NCBI GenBank assembly: GCA_002786025.1
Contig: NHNW01000002.1
Location: 248,001-312,000 of the forward strand
DNA length: 64,000 nt
Source of the DNA: Zasmidium citrigriseum
Taxonomy: Eukaryota > Ascomycota > Dothideomycetes > Mycosphaerellales > Mycosphaerellaceae
Direction: 5' to 3'
Both the position numbers and the translations under genes were made by a program. Positions 11,373 to 21,921 of this stretch are shown one piece after another (position 1 is the stretch's first letter; every line of letters begins with the position of its first letter). The notes beneath the pieces are model-generated. The model saw nothing but the letters and a program-made list of their open reading frames with translations, searched no databases and had not been told where the DNA came from.

Positions 11373-12127
11373 GAAGGGGCTGAACGTGCAGGGGATGAGT
11401 GACGAGGTGCAGTGTGGTGTGGTGCTTTATGAAAGACAGGCAGGTACTGTTTTGGTATGTTCGCCTTGCGCAAAGCATTGGGTGATGAACGAATAGCTGA
11501 TGAAGATCGAGTAGGTATAATGATAGACGGCAGCATAGCGACAAAAATGCGTACACGAAAAGAGAATCAAGAACGAGCCCAGTCACATGCTTATTCCCAC
11601 TTATTCCCGCCTGTCCAAGGACTCTCCGTGGGAACGGCACCTCCGACCTTCGCCGACACCGTTATTATGCCCAGCATTTCGGAGGCTTGTCTTTCCTGTC
11701 TGGCATTGAAGTTGCTGACTCTTCACATTACAGGTGCTGGGATTGTGAGGCTGGAAGTTTCCGACGCCATCCTGCGGCCTTGGTAGGGCAAGTCCAGCGA
11801 AGCAACGAATCAGGTTGCGCTGGAGGATGTACGCCTTGGCTGCGACGAAAGAGTGTGTTGTACGAATGACTTGTTCAGCTGCGGTCGGGCGAATTCCGAT
11901 TGCGGATCATGCTGTTCTTACTAGGTATGATAGCCGACTCTGAGGCTGGGGATATGCAATGGTGGGTTGATTGATTGACGTGGTGGGTTGGGATGGTATA
12001 AGTAAGTTTGGATTTTCCTTGTTTCGTTGCTTCAATCCACTTATGAGAGAGACTCTCTGTTGCAGAAAGAAGCGATTCATATTGAGAGAAACACACATAC
12101 ATCGAGCGTTGCATACTACTATCCATT
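11373..12127. other. Intergenic, no gene seen
   Basis: Shared 3' region of the ArfGAP gene and promoter of the FAD monooxygenase. Short open frames on either strand lack any recognisable domain. Confidence 0.4.
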
Positions 12128-13726
12128 ATGTCCACCCCAGCAACCCTCCCACCTCGCCTCCCACCCAACAACACCACCGTCCTCATATCCGGCGCCGGCA
12201 TAGGCGGCCTCTTCACCGCCCTCGAAGCCTGGCGTCTCGGCTTCACCGTCCGCATCCTCGAACGAGCAACTCACTCCTCCGCCCAAGGCGACTCTTTTGG
12301 TCTCGGCCCCTCAGCCTTGAATCACTTGCACCACTGGCCCTGGCTGCAACTCCGCAATGAAGAAATCGCCGACTTCCCGGTTCTGTATTATTGTAACCAT
12401 AAAGGCGAGCGCCTCAATGGTCCCGTGGGCATGGATCAACTCGTAAGTGGGGGAGGGGAGGGGACGAGGAAGATATATTTTCATGCGAGGCCGAAGTTTC
12501 ATCAGATGTTGTTGGAGCAATTAGCGGCTTGTGGGATCCAGATCGAATACGGGAAGAAAGTTGTCGGGTATTTTGAGGATCAAGCCAAAGGGAAGGCGGG
12601 TGTTGAGACTGCTGATGGGGAGAGGATTGAAGCGGATGTCGTTGTTGCTGCGGATGGGGTGCATACGAGGAGCTGGGAGTTGGTGAGAGGGGAGAAGGTG
12701 CAGGCGAGGAGTAGCGGGCATGGGATTTGGAGGGCGGCGTTGGGCGTGGAGGAGGCGCTGAAGGATGAGGTTGTTAGGGAGAGGTTTCCTTTGAGGGAGG
12801 GCGGTGGGGCGGTTGTGGAGTTGTGGGTTGGGTGAGTACTTTCTTTCTGCGATCGATGGGGTCTACGGGGCTGATGTGGTGATGGTATAGGCCGGATATG
12901 CATTTCACGTTTCTGAGGAGTCATGATCGGTTTGTTTGGACTTTGACGCATCCGGTACGTCTTCACCCCTCTACCCAAACGTCTCCATCTAATTGTTATG
13001 GCAGGACCACGGCACAGCAGAAGAATCCTGGTCGCACAAAGTCGATCTCCAAGAAGCTCTCAAGTATACCGAAAGCATCCCAGATTTAGGCGAAGTCGCC
13101 ACACGTGTGATCAAACTGACGCCTCCGGATCGATTGATCGACTGGAAACTCATGTGGCGAGATCCTCATTCGCAGTGGACGTCTCCTGGGGGACGGGTGA
13201 TTCAGTTGGGTGATGCGGCGCATTCGTTTCTTCCGTGAGTCTCTTTTCCCGCTCTCTACATGCCAGTATCCATTTCTGACGGTATGTATTTAGATCTTCT
13301 GGCAACGGCGGAACCCAAGCCCTCGAAGACGCCATCTCCCTCACAACCTGCCTACATCTCGCCCTCAACACCCAAACCCCCCTCCCCCTAGCAACCCGCA
13401 TTCACAACCTCCTGCGCTTCGAGCGCGTCTCCTGCTTGCAAGCCTTCGGCGTCATGAACCGTGACGCCCGCAACACGACAAAGTCCGACGTCAAAGACAA
13501 GAAACACGAGGTCAAACTCGGGAAGTGGATCGTGGACCATGACCCGGAGGCTTACGCAAGGGAGAGGTGGGACGAGGCTGTGGAGTGTTTGCAAGAGGGA
13601 TGGGAGAAGGAGTGGAAGAATGGGAATGTGCCTAAGGGGATGAGGTATGTGCCTTGGACGATTGAGGGGTTGATGGAGAGTTATGAGAGGGGGGAGCCGA
13701 GTGTGCTGGATGGGGATTGGAGTTGA
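12128..13726 (+). CDS. FAD-dependent monooxygenase (salicylate hydroxylase-like)
   Basis: Exons 12128-12831, 12891-12954, 13005-13234 and 13294-13726 give 476 residues. All three introns (59, 50 and 59 bp) have clear GT..AG ends and keep the frame. The FAD ADP-binding motif is LISGAGIGGLFTALEAW near residue 20, followed by ILERA. The NAD(P)H/FAD DG motif is VVVAADGVHTRS near 180, and the GD motif LGDAAHSFLPSSGNGG spans the third intron. This is the class A flavin monooxygenase fold, which hydroxylates aromatic or polyketide substrates; the substrate cannot be told. No biosynthetic core gene is adjacent. Its stop lies 145 bp upstream of the Copia insertion. Confidence 0.9.
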
Positions 13727-13871
13727 GAAGGTGGATGGGATGGGAAGGGATCTCGACTCAATTATTACGAAAGTCGGCAATCAATAGATATAGAAGAGGG
13801 CCAGGCTAATAGCAGGATCAATTAGCTTCGTACCATTTACCTTCACTAGCGCCTGGTTGTCGTCACGCCAA

Positions 13872-13998
13872 TGTTGTGCTGAGATCACGTGAGAGTGCCA
13901 AGAAGGACACATTAGAGTTTTCACAGTCTATGTAGATAGTCTCTTCTTTAATCAATTATTTAATCATTATATAAAGGCTATAATCCTACTACATAATA
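13872..13998 (+). repeat. 5' LTR of the Copia element
   Basis: 127 bp, beginning TGTTGTGCTGAG and ending CTACTACATAATA. It differs from the 3' LTR at 12 positions. Nine of these are changes in this copy, all from CpA to TpA or TpG to TpA, including the terminal CA that has become TA. Confidence 0.95.
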
Positions 13999-14015
13999 GG
14001 TTATAAGCCCGGCGC
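13999..14015 (+). other. Primer binding site matching the initiator-tRNA anticodon arm
   Basis: Directly after the 5' LTR the sequence is GGTTATAAGCCCGGCGC. Its reverse complement has the form GGGCT-T-ATAACC. With one RIP-type change undone (TpA back to TpG) it matches the anticodon arm of eukaryotic initiator methionine tRNA, which contains GGGCTCATAACC. Copia and Ty5 are known to prime from such a half-tRNA. The match is from memory of initiator tRNA sequences. Confidence 0.6.
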
Positions 14016-14099
14016 TTATAGATTAGTTTACAAATATATTGATTTAATCCCTCCACCTTAATCTAAGAATCTACCCTACTGTCTCTACTTATATACCTA

Positions 14100-17000
14100 C
14101 TCTATACTAAACATAGAGTCCTAAAGCGATAAGACTAGTAGTAAATACGTTCTTAAGAAGGGTAGTTTATTTATAACCTAGAAGAATATCCTTAAGGGTA
14201 TCCTACTAGAAAAGAACTATATTAAAGTTGTCTTTAAGGACATACTATACTTCCCCTACGAGCTATGCCCTTAACACCTAAGACCTACGGCCTATAGAGC
14301 TCCTACGGAGACTTAAGAAGAGTTTAACATAAGAGTAAAGGCCTAGTAAAGGAAAGATATTATAGCTTTTAGTCTTATTAGCTTAAGACTTAATAATAAC
14401 ATTAGGCTAGACTTTGGCAGAATAAGGAAGATAGCAAAGGAACTATTTAATACTATTAAAGCAATACACATGCTAGTAGTTATAGTAGATATCTATTAAA
14501 CGATTAAGACCCTCTATAGGATAAGAATAGGCAATAATAATAACACCTTAGTATACTATAAAGCTTTCTAAAAGAATCTTCAAAAGCACAAAACTATAAT
14601 AGAATAGTACTATAAGGCTAACATAGTCTTAAGGGCTAATATTGAATTGCTAAGAATATATATTAATATCTTGTTTATAGGGGGCACAAGGCATCTAGAG
14701 TAGACAAGATTATAGAGGCAAGCCTACAGGCCTAAGAATTATAACTTAGAAGTGTTAATATTAACCCTAAGAAATAAGAAGCCTCTACATGTTCCTAGAG
14801 TGCCTAGTAGACCCGTAGGGGCTACTAGAGTAAGCTCTAAATGTAAAGAATATAGGAAGAAGGGATATCCTCTAGAGAAATGTTAGATTAAGTATCCTAA
14901 AAAGGCTCCTCCTAGCTAGACACCTAAGCCTTAAGATTCTAACAACAAAAAGAAGTCTAAGTTAACAAAGGGCAAGTTAAAGAGTAGGGGGAGATCTACC
15001 TATAAGAAAGGCGTAGCTACGTAAGGTGAAGAAGATATTAATAATAGGGCACTACTTAAGGAGTACTATTATAGTAAAGATAGCTTAAGTTAAGCTAGAG
15101 CCGCTATAGCTAATACTAGGTAGAAGGGCCTTACTTCTAATAGTATTATCTTTAATTCTAGAACCTTATATTACTTCTTTAACAAGAGATTATGGTTTAA
15201 ATCTATAGAGCGCTTAAGCAAGCTAATTAACTTCTTATAAGCTATAGGAACTTTAAGCTATATATATAAGGGTGTAGTTAGGCTTTACTTAAAGACTAAG
15301 GTAGGCTATAAGACTAAGATAAAGCTTATAAATGCGCTCTACTTACCCTACTTACATTGCAACTTAATCTTAAAGGGCAGACTTAAGCGTAAAGGTAATA
15401 TTACTTAAAATAAGCATACTAGAGATCTTGTAAAGGATAGCAAAGTTATTAGAAACACAATATTAATTATAGATGTTAATGTGCTATAGGGAGTCTAATT
15501 TCCTACTCCTAAAGGCTAGACTCTAACTTCTACTACTAAGATTGTTACACTAGCTATAAGGGATCCTAAACAAATTACTATATTATAGCATAAAAGACTT
15601 AGCTATATTAGGGCAAAGATCCTTAACCTTACTAAGAACTTTACCTAGGGAATAGAGAATGTTAATACTTCCCTCCTAGATTATTATAAGACTTGCAAGC
15701 TAGTAAGATCTTAAAGAAAAGTCTTAAGACAGCCTAGGCTAAAGCCTAAGATAGCTCTTAATAAGATCTATGTAGATTTAGTAGGCCTAATTACGCTACT
15801 AACTCTTTAAGGGCATTAATAGCTATACATTTTAACAGATATAAAGACTAGAATACGCTTTGCCTTTACTATAAAGATAAAGAAGGACATTATAGCAAAG
15901 ATTTAGCACTTTATAAACAAATTGATTATATAGTACCGTAGGCACCCGAAGATCTTCTTCTCCGATAGTAGAGGGGAGTTTATTAATATAGAGCTAGCTT
16001 AAATAGCTACTTAACTTAGGCTTAGGTAGGATATATCTACCCTATACACACCTAAGCAAAATGGAATTGTAGAGTTATCTAACAAGTCTATTTTATTTAG
16101 AGTAAGATCTATGCTAGTTAGTATAAGCCTCCTAAGACAGCTCTAGGATTATATAGTCTAGTACGTAATCCTCCTAGCTAATATCTTAGGAAATATACGG
16201 ATTAAGGATGTACTAATAAAGCTGTTCCTTAATAACTTAAAGGCTAGAGATTCTAGCCTTAAAGACTTAACTACGCTTAAGATCTTTAGTTATAAAGCCT
16301 TTGTTTACATTCTAGTGCAAAGGAGACTTAAGTTAGCTAAATTTGATACTAGGGCTATTATTACCTAGTTTGTAGGCTTCTAAGAGAACTCTACAATAAA
16401 CTATATTTGCTAGAGAGCTAACTAGGACTATAAGAAGAAAATCTAGGTTAATAAGTTCTTTACATCCCCTTATATAACTTTTAATAAGCATGAAATATAT
16501 AGCTATTATGTTATGCGCTATTAGAATATACCTAAGCCTCTTATAGCTTAGGGGGAGATCTTTAAGGAGAGCTTATAAGAGCTATAAGAACCTTAGGATT
16601 CCTAATAGTATCCTCTACTTAGGCCTATTGTTTAAGAGACATTTAAGGACTAGGGGGAGCTAGTAGCACTTTCTTATAATATGCTACGAGCACCTTAATA
16701 AGCTCTAATTACAGAGCAATCTCTAATTATAGAGCAAATCCCTAGGACTGTAGAACTACTATATAACATAACGTTATAGTAAAGTTTATAGCCTAAACTC
16801 AATTTTAACCTTACCTCCTCTTAAGCCTAGCCTTCTAGAGCCTAAAATAGAGAATTTAAGCAGTTAATAAGAGATTTTAAGACCTAAGAAGCTTAGAATC
16901 AATCCCTAGAAGATTAAGATGCCTAGGAAGAGACTATAGATTAGTTTAACACACCTTAGACTCCCTTTAAGCCTACTTAAGTAACTAGGAAAAGGAAGAG

Positions 17001-18650
17001 AATACCTAAACCTAAAATTGAGAGGAAAAGCACAAGGTCTAGGAGGCAAGTTACTATCTACAACTATAAGGACATAGACTTAAATAGCCTAGTATATGTA
17101 GGAGGAGCTTTAAAGAGGCACTCTAATCCCAAAACTGTCTAAGAGGCTCTTGCTCCTAGTAATCCTTAATATAAGTAGTAGAGGAAAGCTATAGTTAAAG
17201 AGATTAAGTCTTTGCAAGACACAGACACATTAGATTAGGTTTACAAGACTTAATTACCTAAAGGAAGAATCCTAATAAAGTATAAGTAGGTATTTAAGAC
17301 TAAGTGGCTTCCTAATAATGTTATTAAGAAGTTTAAGGCTAGATAGACTAGAAAAGGGTTTACTTAAAGGCCTGGAATTAATTTTAGGGAGACATATGCT
17401 CTAACCCTAAGAGCTATAACAAGTAGAGTATTGTTAGCTCTAGTAGTGTAAGAAGCATTATATAGGGCCCAAGTTAATATAGAGACTGCATTCCTAATAC
17501 TAAATCTAGATAGAGATCTCTACATTTATCTACTAATAGAACTTAAGGAGTTTAATAGGCTAGGAATAGTTATACGCCTTAAGAAAGGTCTGTATAGGCT
17601 TAAATAAGTAGCTATACTATAGTATTAAGAGGTTGTTTAACTTTTGATTAATCTTAGCTTTAAAAGACTACAGTTAGACCCTTATATGTTTATCCTTGTA
17701 GACATAGTTATTATAGTGCATGTTAATAACTTCCAGATCCTTAGTAAGTTAAGGGAGAAGATTAACTAGCTCCTAAGTAAGATATAGAAGCGCTAGAAGG
17801 TTAAGGAAGTAGAAACTAACCTCTTTCTAGGTATGCAACTACTCTAAGACAACAAGAATAAGTTAAAGCTCTTACAGAGCTATTATGCTCTCTAAAAGCT
17901 TAAGGGCTATAACCTTAATATAGTACGCTCTATTAAGTACCCTATGGACAAGATATATAAGCCCTTTAAGGGAGAATACACTCTATAGGACTATGCCTTG
18001 TTTAACAAGATTATTAGAGAACTGCAGTACCTCTTAAACTGTACAAGGCCTAATATCTCCTATATAGTTAATTACTTAGCTAGATTCCTTTAGAATCCCT
18101 CTCCTAAGTATATTACTACTACTAAACATGTCTAGAGATACATTTCTAGTACTAAAGACAAGGGAATTGTCTATAAGAAGACTAGAGGCCTTAATATTAA
18201 GGTATTCTTAGATATAGACTTCGCTAGAGATCCCTATACTTTAAGATCTACTACTAGATTACTTATTAAGATGTGTAGTGCTCTAGTAATCTAGAGATTA
18301 AAGATGCAAAAGCAAGTTATGCTTTCTAGTACTAAAGCTAAGTATCTTACTCTTATAGAAATATGTAGGGAGCTCTATTAGCTTTATAATTTGCTTACTG
18401 AACTTAGGCTATTTATTAAGTCTATCCCTAAGCAATTTAAGATCTTTATAGACAACAAGTTAGCTATCTCTCTTGTTAAGAATTATGTAGACTTAAGAAG
18501 ATCTAGGCATATATCTTTAAGGAACTATTACTATAGGGAGTAGTATAACTTAGGATTTATTACTATTAAATACATTAAGACTATAAAGTAAGAGGCTAAT
18601 ACTCTTATAAAGGCTAGAAAGACAAACTAGCTTCTATAATTATGTTCTAT
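14100..18650 (+). pseudogene. RIP-degraded gag-pol of the Copia element
   Basis: Read in the plus frames with TAG/TAA treated as former CAG/CAA/TGG codons, the domains appear in Copia order. A zinc knuckle at 14842-14883 has spacing C-X2-Y-X4-Y-X4-C, so the second Cys and the His have become Tyr. A protease-like start lies near 15,155. The integrase zinc-binding segment HKRLSYI is near 15,590, and the integrase core runs from about 15,770 (VDLVGPI, then FSDSRGEF). The reverse transcriptase spans about 17,270-17,930, and its VDD motif has become V-N-N at 17722-17730. RNase H covers about 18,180-18,420 (LSSTKAKYLTL). No frame could be translated. Confidence 0.88.
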
Positions 18651-18933
18651 GCACTTATGTATATTACACTTATTTATATCTCTTTTGTAACTAGAAACTA
18701 GAGACTAGAGACTATTTTTGGTGGCAACACACAAGCCTTTTCATTCTAAGGTATTAAAATCAAATCTAAAAGCTAAAACAACTTTTTAGCATACTAATAC
18801 TAGGTATCTAGAAAGCATAAAACATTAAAATATAAGAGGAGCTCCTTCCTAAGCTCAACTTTTCCTTCTAAGAGAAATTAAGAAGCTAGAAAATTATTTA
18901 TGTACCGCAGAATTAAGCCTAAGCACTACTAAT

Positions 18934-20092
18934 TTAGTTATTTCTTAGTAGCTAATACCTGTCTAGGCGGTATCCCTAGCTTCCCTTCTTAAAAGTATCC
19001 TTAAACTTATCTGCTACACGACGAATAGCAGTAGCTATACTCTTAATAGCCTCCTATCGTAATAAAGCCTATAAATAGTTGAAGTTAATTATAGCTTAAC
19101 TACGACGACTTCTAGAGCCTAGGACAAGAAAGTTACGAGCCTAATCTACTCTCTAGCGGTTACCTAAGGCTAGTAACTAGTTTCTAGAAGCCTTATCCTT
19201 AGAGATTACGCTTAATAGAGATAGTAGAGCGCTGTTTATACTACGGTTCGAGTCGCTTCTATTTCTGCTAGCTTGAGAAGAGGAACCTCCTTAACCTCCT
19301 AAGCGAGTGCCTAGCGTGTAGGTGCTAAAGGAGTAAGTCTTATAGTAATTGCTAAAGGCACACTTAATATATGCTCCGTAGAAAGCGCCTAGGAAAGTAA
19401 CACAGGCACTAAATCTAGGGTTTCCACGCTCTTAACACTCCCTATAGCGGTTGTCTAGATTAGAAGGCGCGTTATAATAGCTATTAATTATAGTATTGCC
19501 CTAAGAAGTAGCTAAGACAGTTAGAATATAGTATACGCTACTTCTAAAGTTAATGTTACTACTAGTAACTATTAAGGGAGCACGCACTATATTATCTAAG
19601 CTTAATAAGCCTATCTACTAGCGATTTAGGCTATTCTTTAGATGTCTCTTGCTCTTGAACTCCTTAGGCATCTCCTTATATACCTAAAGCACCTCCTTAG
19701 CAAAGTTCTTACTTAGTTTTAAGGTGGAGATAAAGTAGTTCTTTATAAGACGCTTTATAAGTGCCTTACGAATAGCATTAAGTAGCTTCTTACGCTTAGA
19801 CATACTACCTTGTCTAGAACCTTACTCTTAATTGCGATAAGGAGGCTTACTACTACTACTACTGCTATTATCCCTAGTGTTAGTTAAGGAACTAGCGGGA
19901 GTGTTAACAGATGTCTATTAAGGTACGATAGCTGTAGCTATTCTATAGAAGTTAGCTCTAGCTTAATTAATAGCTTAGTATATTATATATACCTTATTAA
20001 TGCTTTTAAAGCTTAGGAAGTGTATGTGGATGTTATTAAATAAGTTTAAAGTAGTGTAAAGTGCTAAAAAGAGGAAATTAGTATGTAGAGGT
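18934..20092 (-). pseudogene. Antisense open frame inside the Copia element, interrupted only by RIP-type stops
   Basis: Between the RNase H remains and the 3' LTR the minus strand has one frame of about 385 codons whose only interruptions are TAG or TAA, the stops that RIP makes from CAG, CAA and TGG; TGA does not occur in the part I read. One in-frame ATG is at 19803-19801, but the frame stays protein-like upstream to about 20,090. The inferred product is basic, with a serine run near the middle and an SRNRSDSNRS stretch, and resembles no family I recognise. Either the element carries a second, antisense gene, or it captured one. True ends are unknown, because the terminal TAA may itself be a RIP product. 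Confidence 0.5.
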
Positions 20093-20298
20093 TAATATAG
20101 AGGAGAAGATTTAAATAGTAAGAAAGAGGGGTCTTTATACCCTACTAAGTAGTAGCGAAGGTTTACTAGCATTATATAGACTAATTATATATATTCGTAA
20201 CTGCCTAGTTATTGTTACAGTCACTTAAGCTCTCTTAAGAAGCATGTGAAGCACTTAAGGCAGCAAGGCATCTATATCATTTAATATGCCTACATGCT

Positions 20299-20307
20299 AA
20301 GGGGGAG
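20299..20307 (+). other. Polypurine tract
   Basis: AAGGGGGAG directly abuts the 3' LTR, the expected plus-strand primer. Similar AGGGGGAG words occur elsewhere inside the element, but only this one touches the LTR. Confidence 0.75.
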
Positions 20308-20434
20308 TGTTGTGCTAAGATTACGTGAGAGTGCTAAGAAGGACACATCAGAGTTTTCACAGTCTATGTAGATAGTCTCTTCTTCAATCAATCATTCAAT
20401 CATTATATGAAGGCTATAATCCTGCTGCACAACA
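20308..20434 (+). repeat. 3' LTR of the Copia element
   Basis: 127 bp, from TGTTGTGC to GCACAACA. It carries only three of the 12 RIP-type differences between the LTRs, so it keeps the intact termini. It ends 97 bp before the start codon of the GPI-protein gene. Confidence 0.95.
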
Positions 20435-20531
20435 GCCAATCAACCCGCAGCGCCACCACGAGACCTCTTTCCCAAACCTCTCCTCCATCAATTCTTCAAC
20501 AATGTAAAAACCAGCATACCCAACACTGACA

Positions 20532-21493
20532 ATGTCTCTATCACTCGTACCCCTCTTCTTCCTCCTCACCCCAACCCTCGCCCAAGTGCAAGTCGAATCT
20601 CTCCGCACAACATCCCTTTTCGTCCCCGTCGAATACGTCTACAATACCTTCTCCGCTTCGATCGCTGGATCCGTAAATCCCACCTCCAATCCCCAGCCCA
20701 GCCCAATAACCCTAACACTTCTCATGCCAGGACGCAACAGCAACAACCTACATCTTCCCACCCGGCTGCGAAGCCCGCTCCTGTGGTCCCGTAACAGTAA
20801 TCCAAGGGCCCGGAACCGCGATATTCAACGAGACGGATCAACCGTACGCATCCCAACCCCAAACATCATCACCCTGGTACTGATTTTGCTTGGCGTGGGA
20901 AGGATAACGACAATCTACAACTGCACCCTCTACCCCTCCGCCGCCGACCCAACCTCCGCCTCTTGTACCCTCTCCTCTACAAGTCCGGGCTATGATTTCC
21001 CAGATCCGGTGACGACGACGTTTCCGGCGGGGAGTGGGTATGCGTTTCCTTTGTATCGGGCTGTGATTACGGCTGGAAGTAAGTCGAAGTCTTCGGTTAT
21101 TTAGTCTTGATGATGTTGCTGATTTTGAGTGTAGATGAAAGTGATATATGGGGTTCCGCGACTGGACAGAGTTCGAGGGCGAGTCTGTTCAATCCGATTA
21201 CGTACAGGCCGTTGACGACGAGTGAGGAGGGCGGTGGGAGTTCGATGATGGGAGGAAGTTCTTCTGGCTCGATTGAGACGTCTTCGTCCAGCGCTGGGGA
21301 GGAGACGTCTTCTGTCAGTACGAGCCAAGACATGACGATGACCATGCCCCCTTCGACGACTGCGGCGATAGCATCGTCCTCAGCTGCAACGAGTACTTCG
21401 ACCAGCAGTACTTCGGGAGCGAGATCCACGCTCACGGACATCAGCATTCAGCTCGGCATCGCCTGTATCCTTATCAGCATCTTCGTATTGTAG
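20532..21493 (+). CDS. GPI-anchored cell-wall/surface protein
   Basis: Exons 20532-20672, 20731-20843, 20903-21078 and 21135-21493 give 262 residues. The introns are 56-59 bp and bring three different frames into one protein. Residues 1-17 are a signal peptide (MSLSLVPLFFLLTPTLA). The lumenal part has four cysteines in the pattern PPGCEARSCGP, YNCTL and SASCTL, a layout common in fungal surface proteins of unknown function. A Ser/Thr-rich stalk (about residues 165-235) precedes a hydrophobic C-terminal tail ending IQLGIACILISIFVL, which is a GPI-attachment signal. Expect secretion, O-glycosylation and anchoring to the membrane or wall. The start codon lies only 97 bp downstream of the Copia LTR, so its promoter has been displaced. 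Confidence 0.82.
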
Positions 21494-21921
21494 ATAAATA
21501 TGACAAAAGTATTCGATGCAGTTGAGAGGAGAATCTGTGACATTACACATCCAAGAACAATGCTCTAAAACTACACACGCTCTCAAAACACAGACCACAC
21601 CTTCATGTCGTATGCATGCCATTTTCCCCAGTCCCTTCCCCGCTGAACAAAGTTGCGCCTCATATACTCCGCTCACTTGCGAGCACTTCATCTTTCTGTA
21701 TGTAATAAAGACATGAGGGTATCCCTCCAACTTCTTGTCCGCCTAGGTGAAGCGGAGAGAAGGCTGTAGAAGGGCGGAGTAGGTAGTGTACAAAGCCACC
21801 GCGAAAGGGCAGCAGACGGGAGCGCTTTTGGAGGATAGTCGCTGAGCAATGCACATAGCGAGCAGTCGCTGGGTATAAACAACATCAAAGCAGAAAACAA
21901 AGCAATCAGAGATCAAGAAGT
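21494..21921. other. Convergent 3' intergenic region
   Basis: The GPI-protein gene and the Hsp70 gene converge here. No open frame with family resemblance is seen. Confidence 0.4.

Larger units (their letters stand above)
13872..20434 (+). mobile_element. RIP-inactivated full-length Copia LTR retrotransposon
   Basis: A 6,563-bp element with 127-bp LTRs (13872-13998 and 20308-20434) that start TGTTGTGC and end in the inverse, GCACAACA. The 5-bp word GCCAA flanks it at 13867-13871 and 20435-20439, the target duplication expected for Copia. The interior order on the plus strand is gag with a zinc knuckle, protease, integrase, reverse transcriptase, RNase H, so Ty1/Copia rather than Ty3. The interior is strongly AT-rich, nearly lacks CpA and TpG, and every frame is broken by TAG/TAA, the result expected of RIP. 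It sits between the FAD monooxygenase and the GPI-protein gene, in what would otherwise be an intergenic gap of about 240 bp. Confidence 0.95.

Noticed and set aside
12128..13726. Secondary-metabolite cluster around either FAD monooxygenase
   Set aside because: No polyketide synthase, peptide synthetase, terpene cyclase or other core gene is present near either one.
19240..19260. tRNA-like GGTTCGAGTC word in the Copia interior
   Set aside because: No surrounding cloverleaf could be formed; it is a chance word within the antisense frame.
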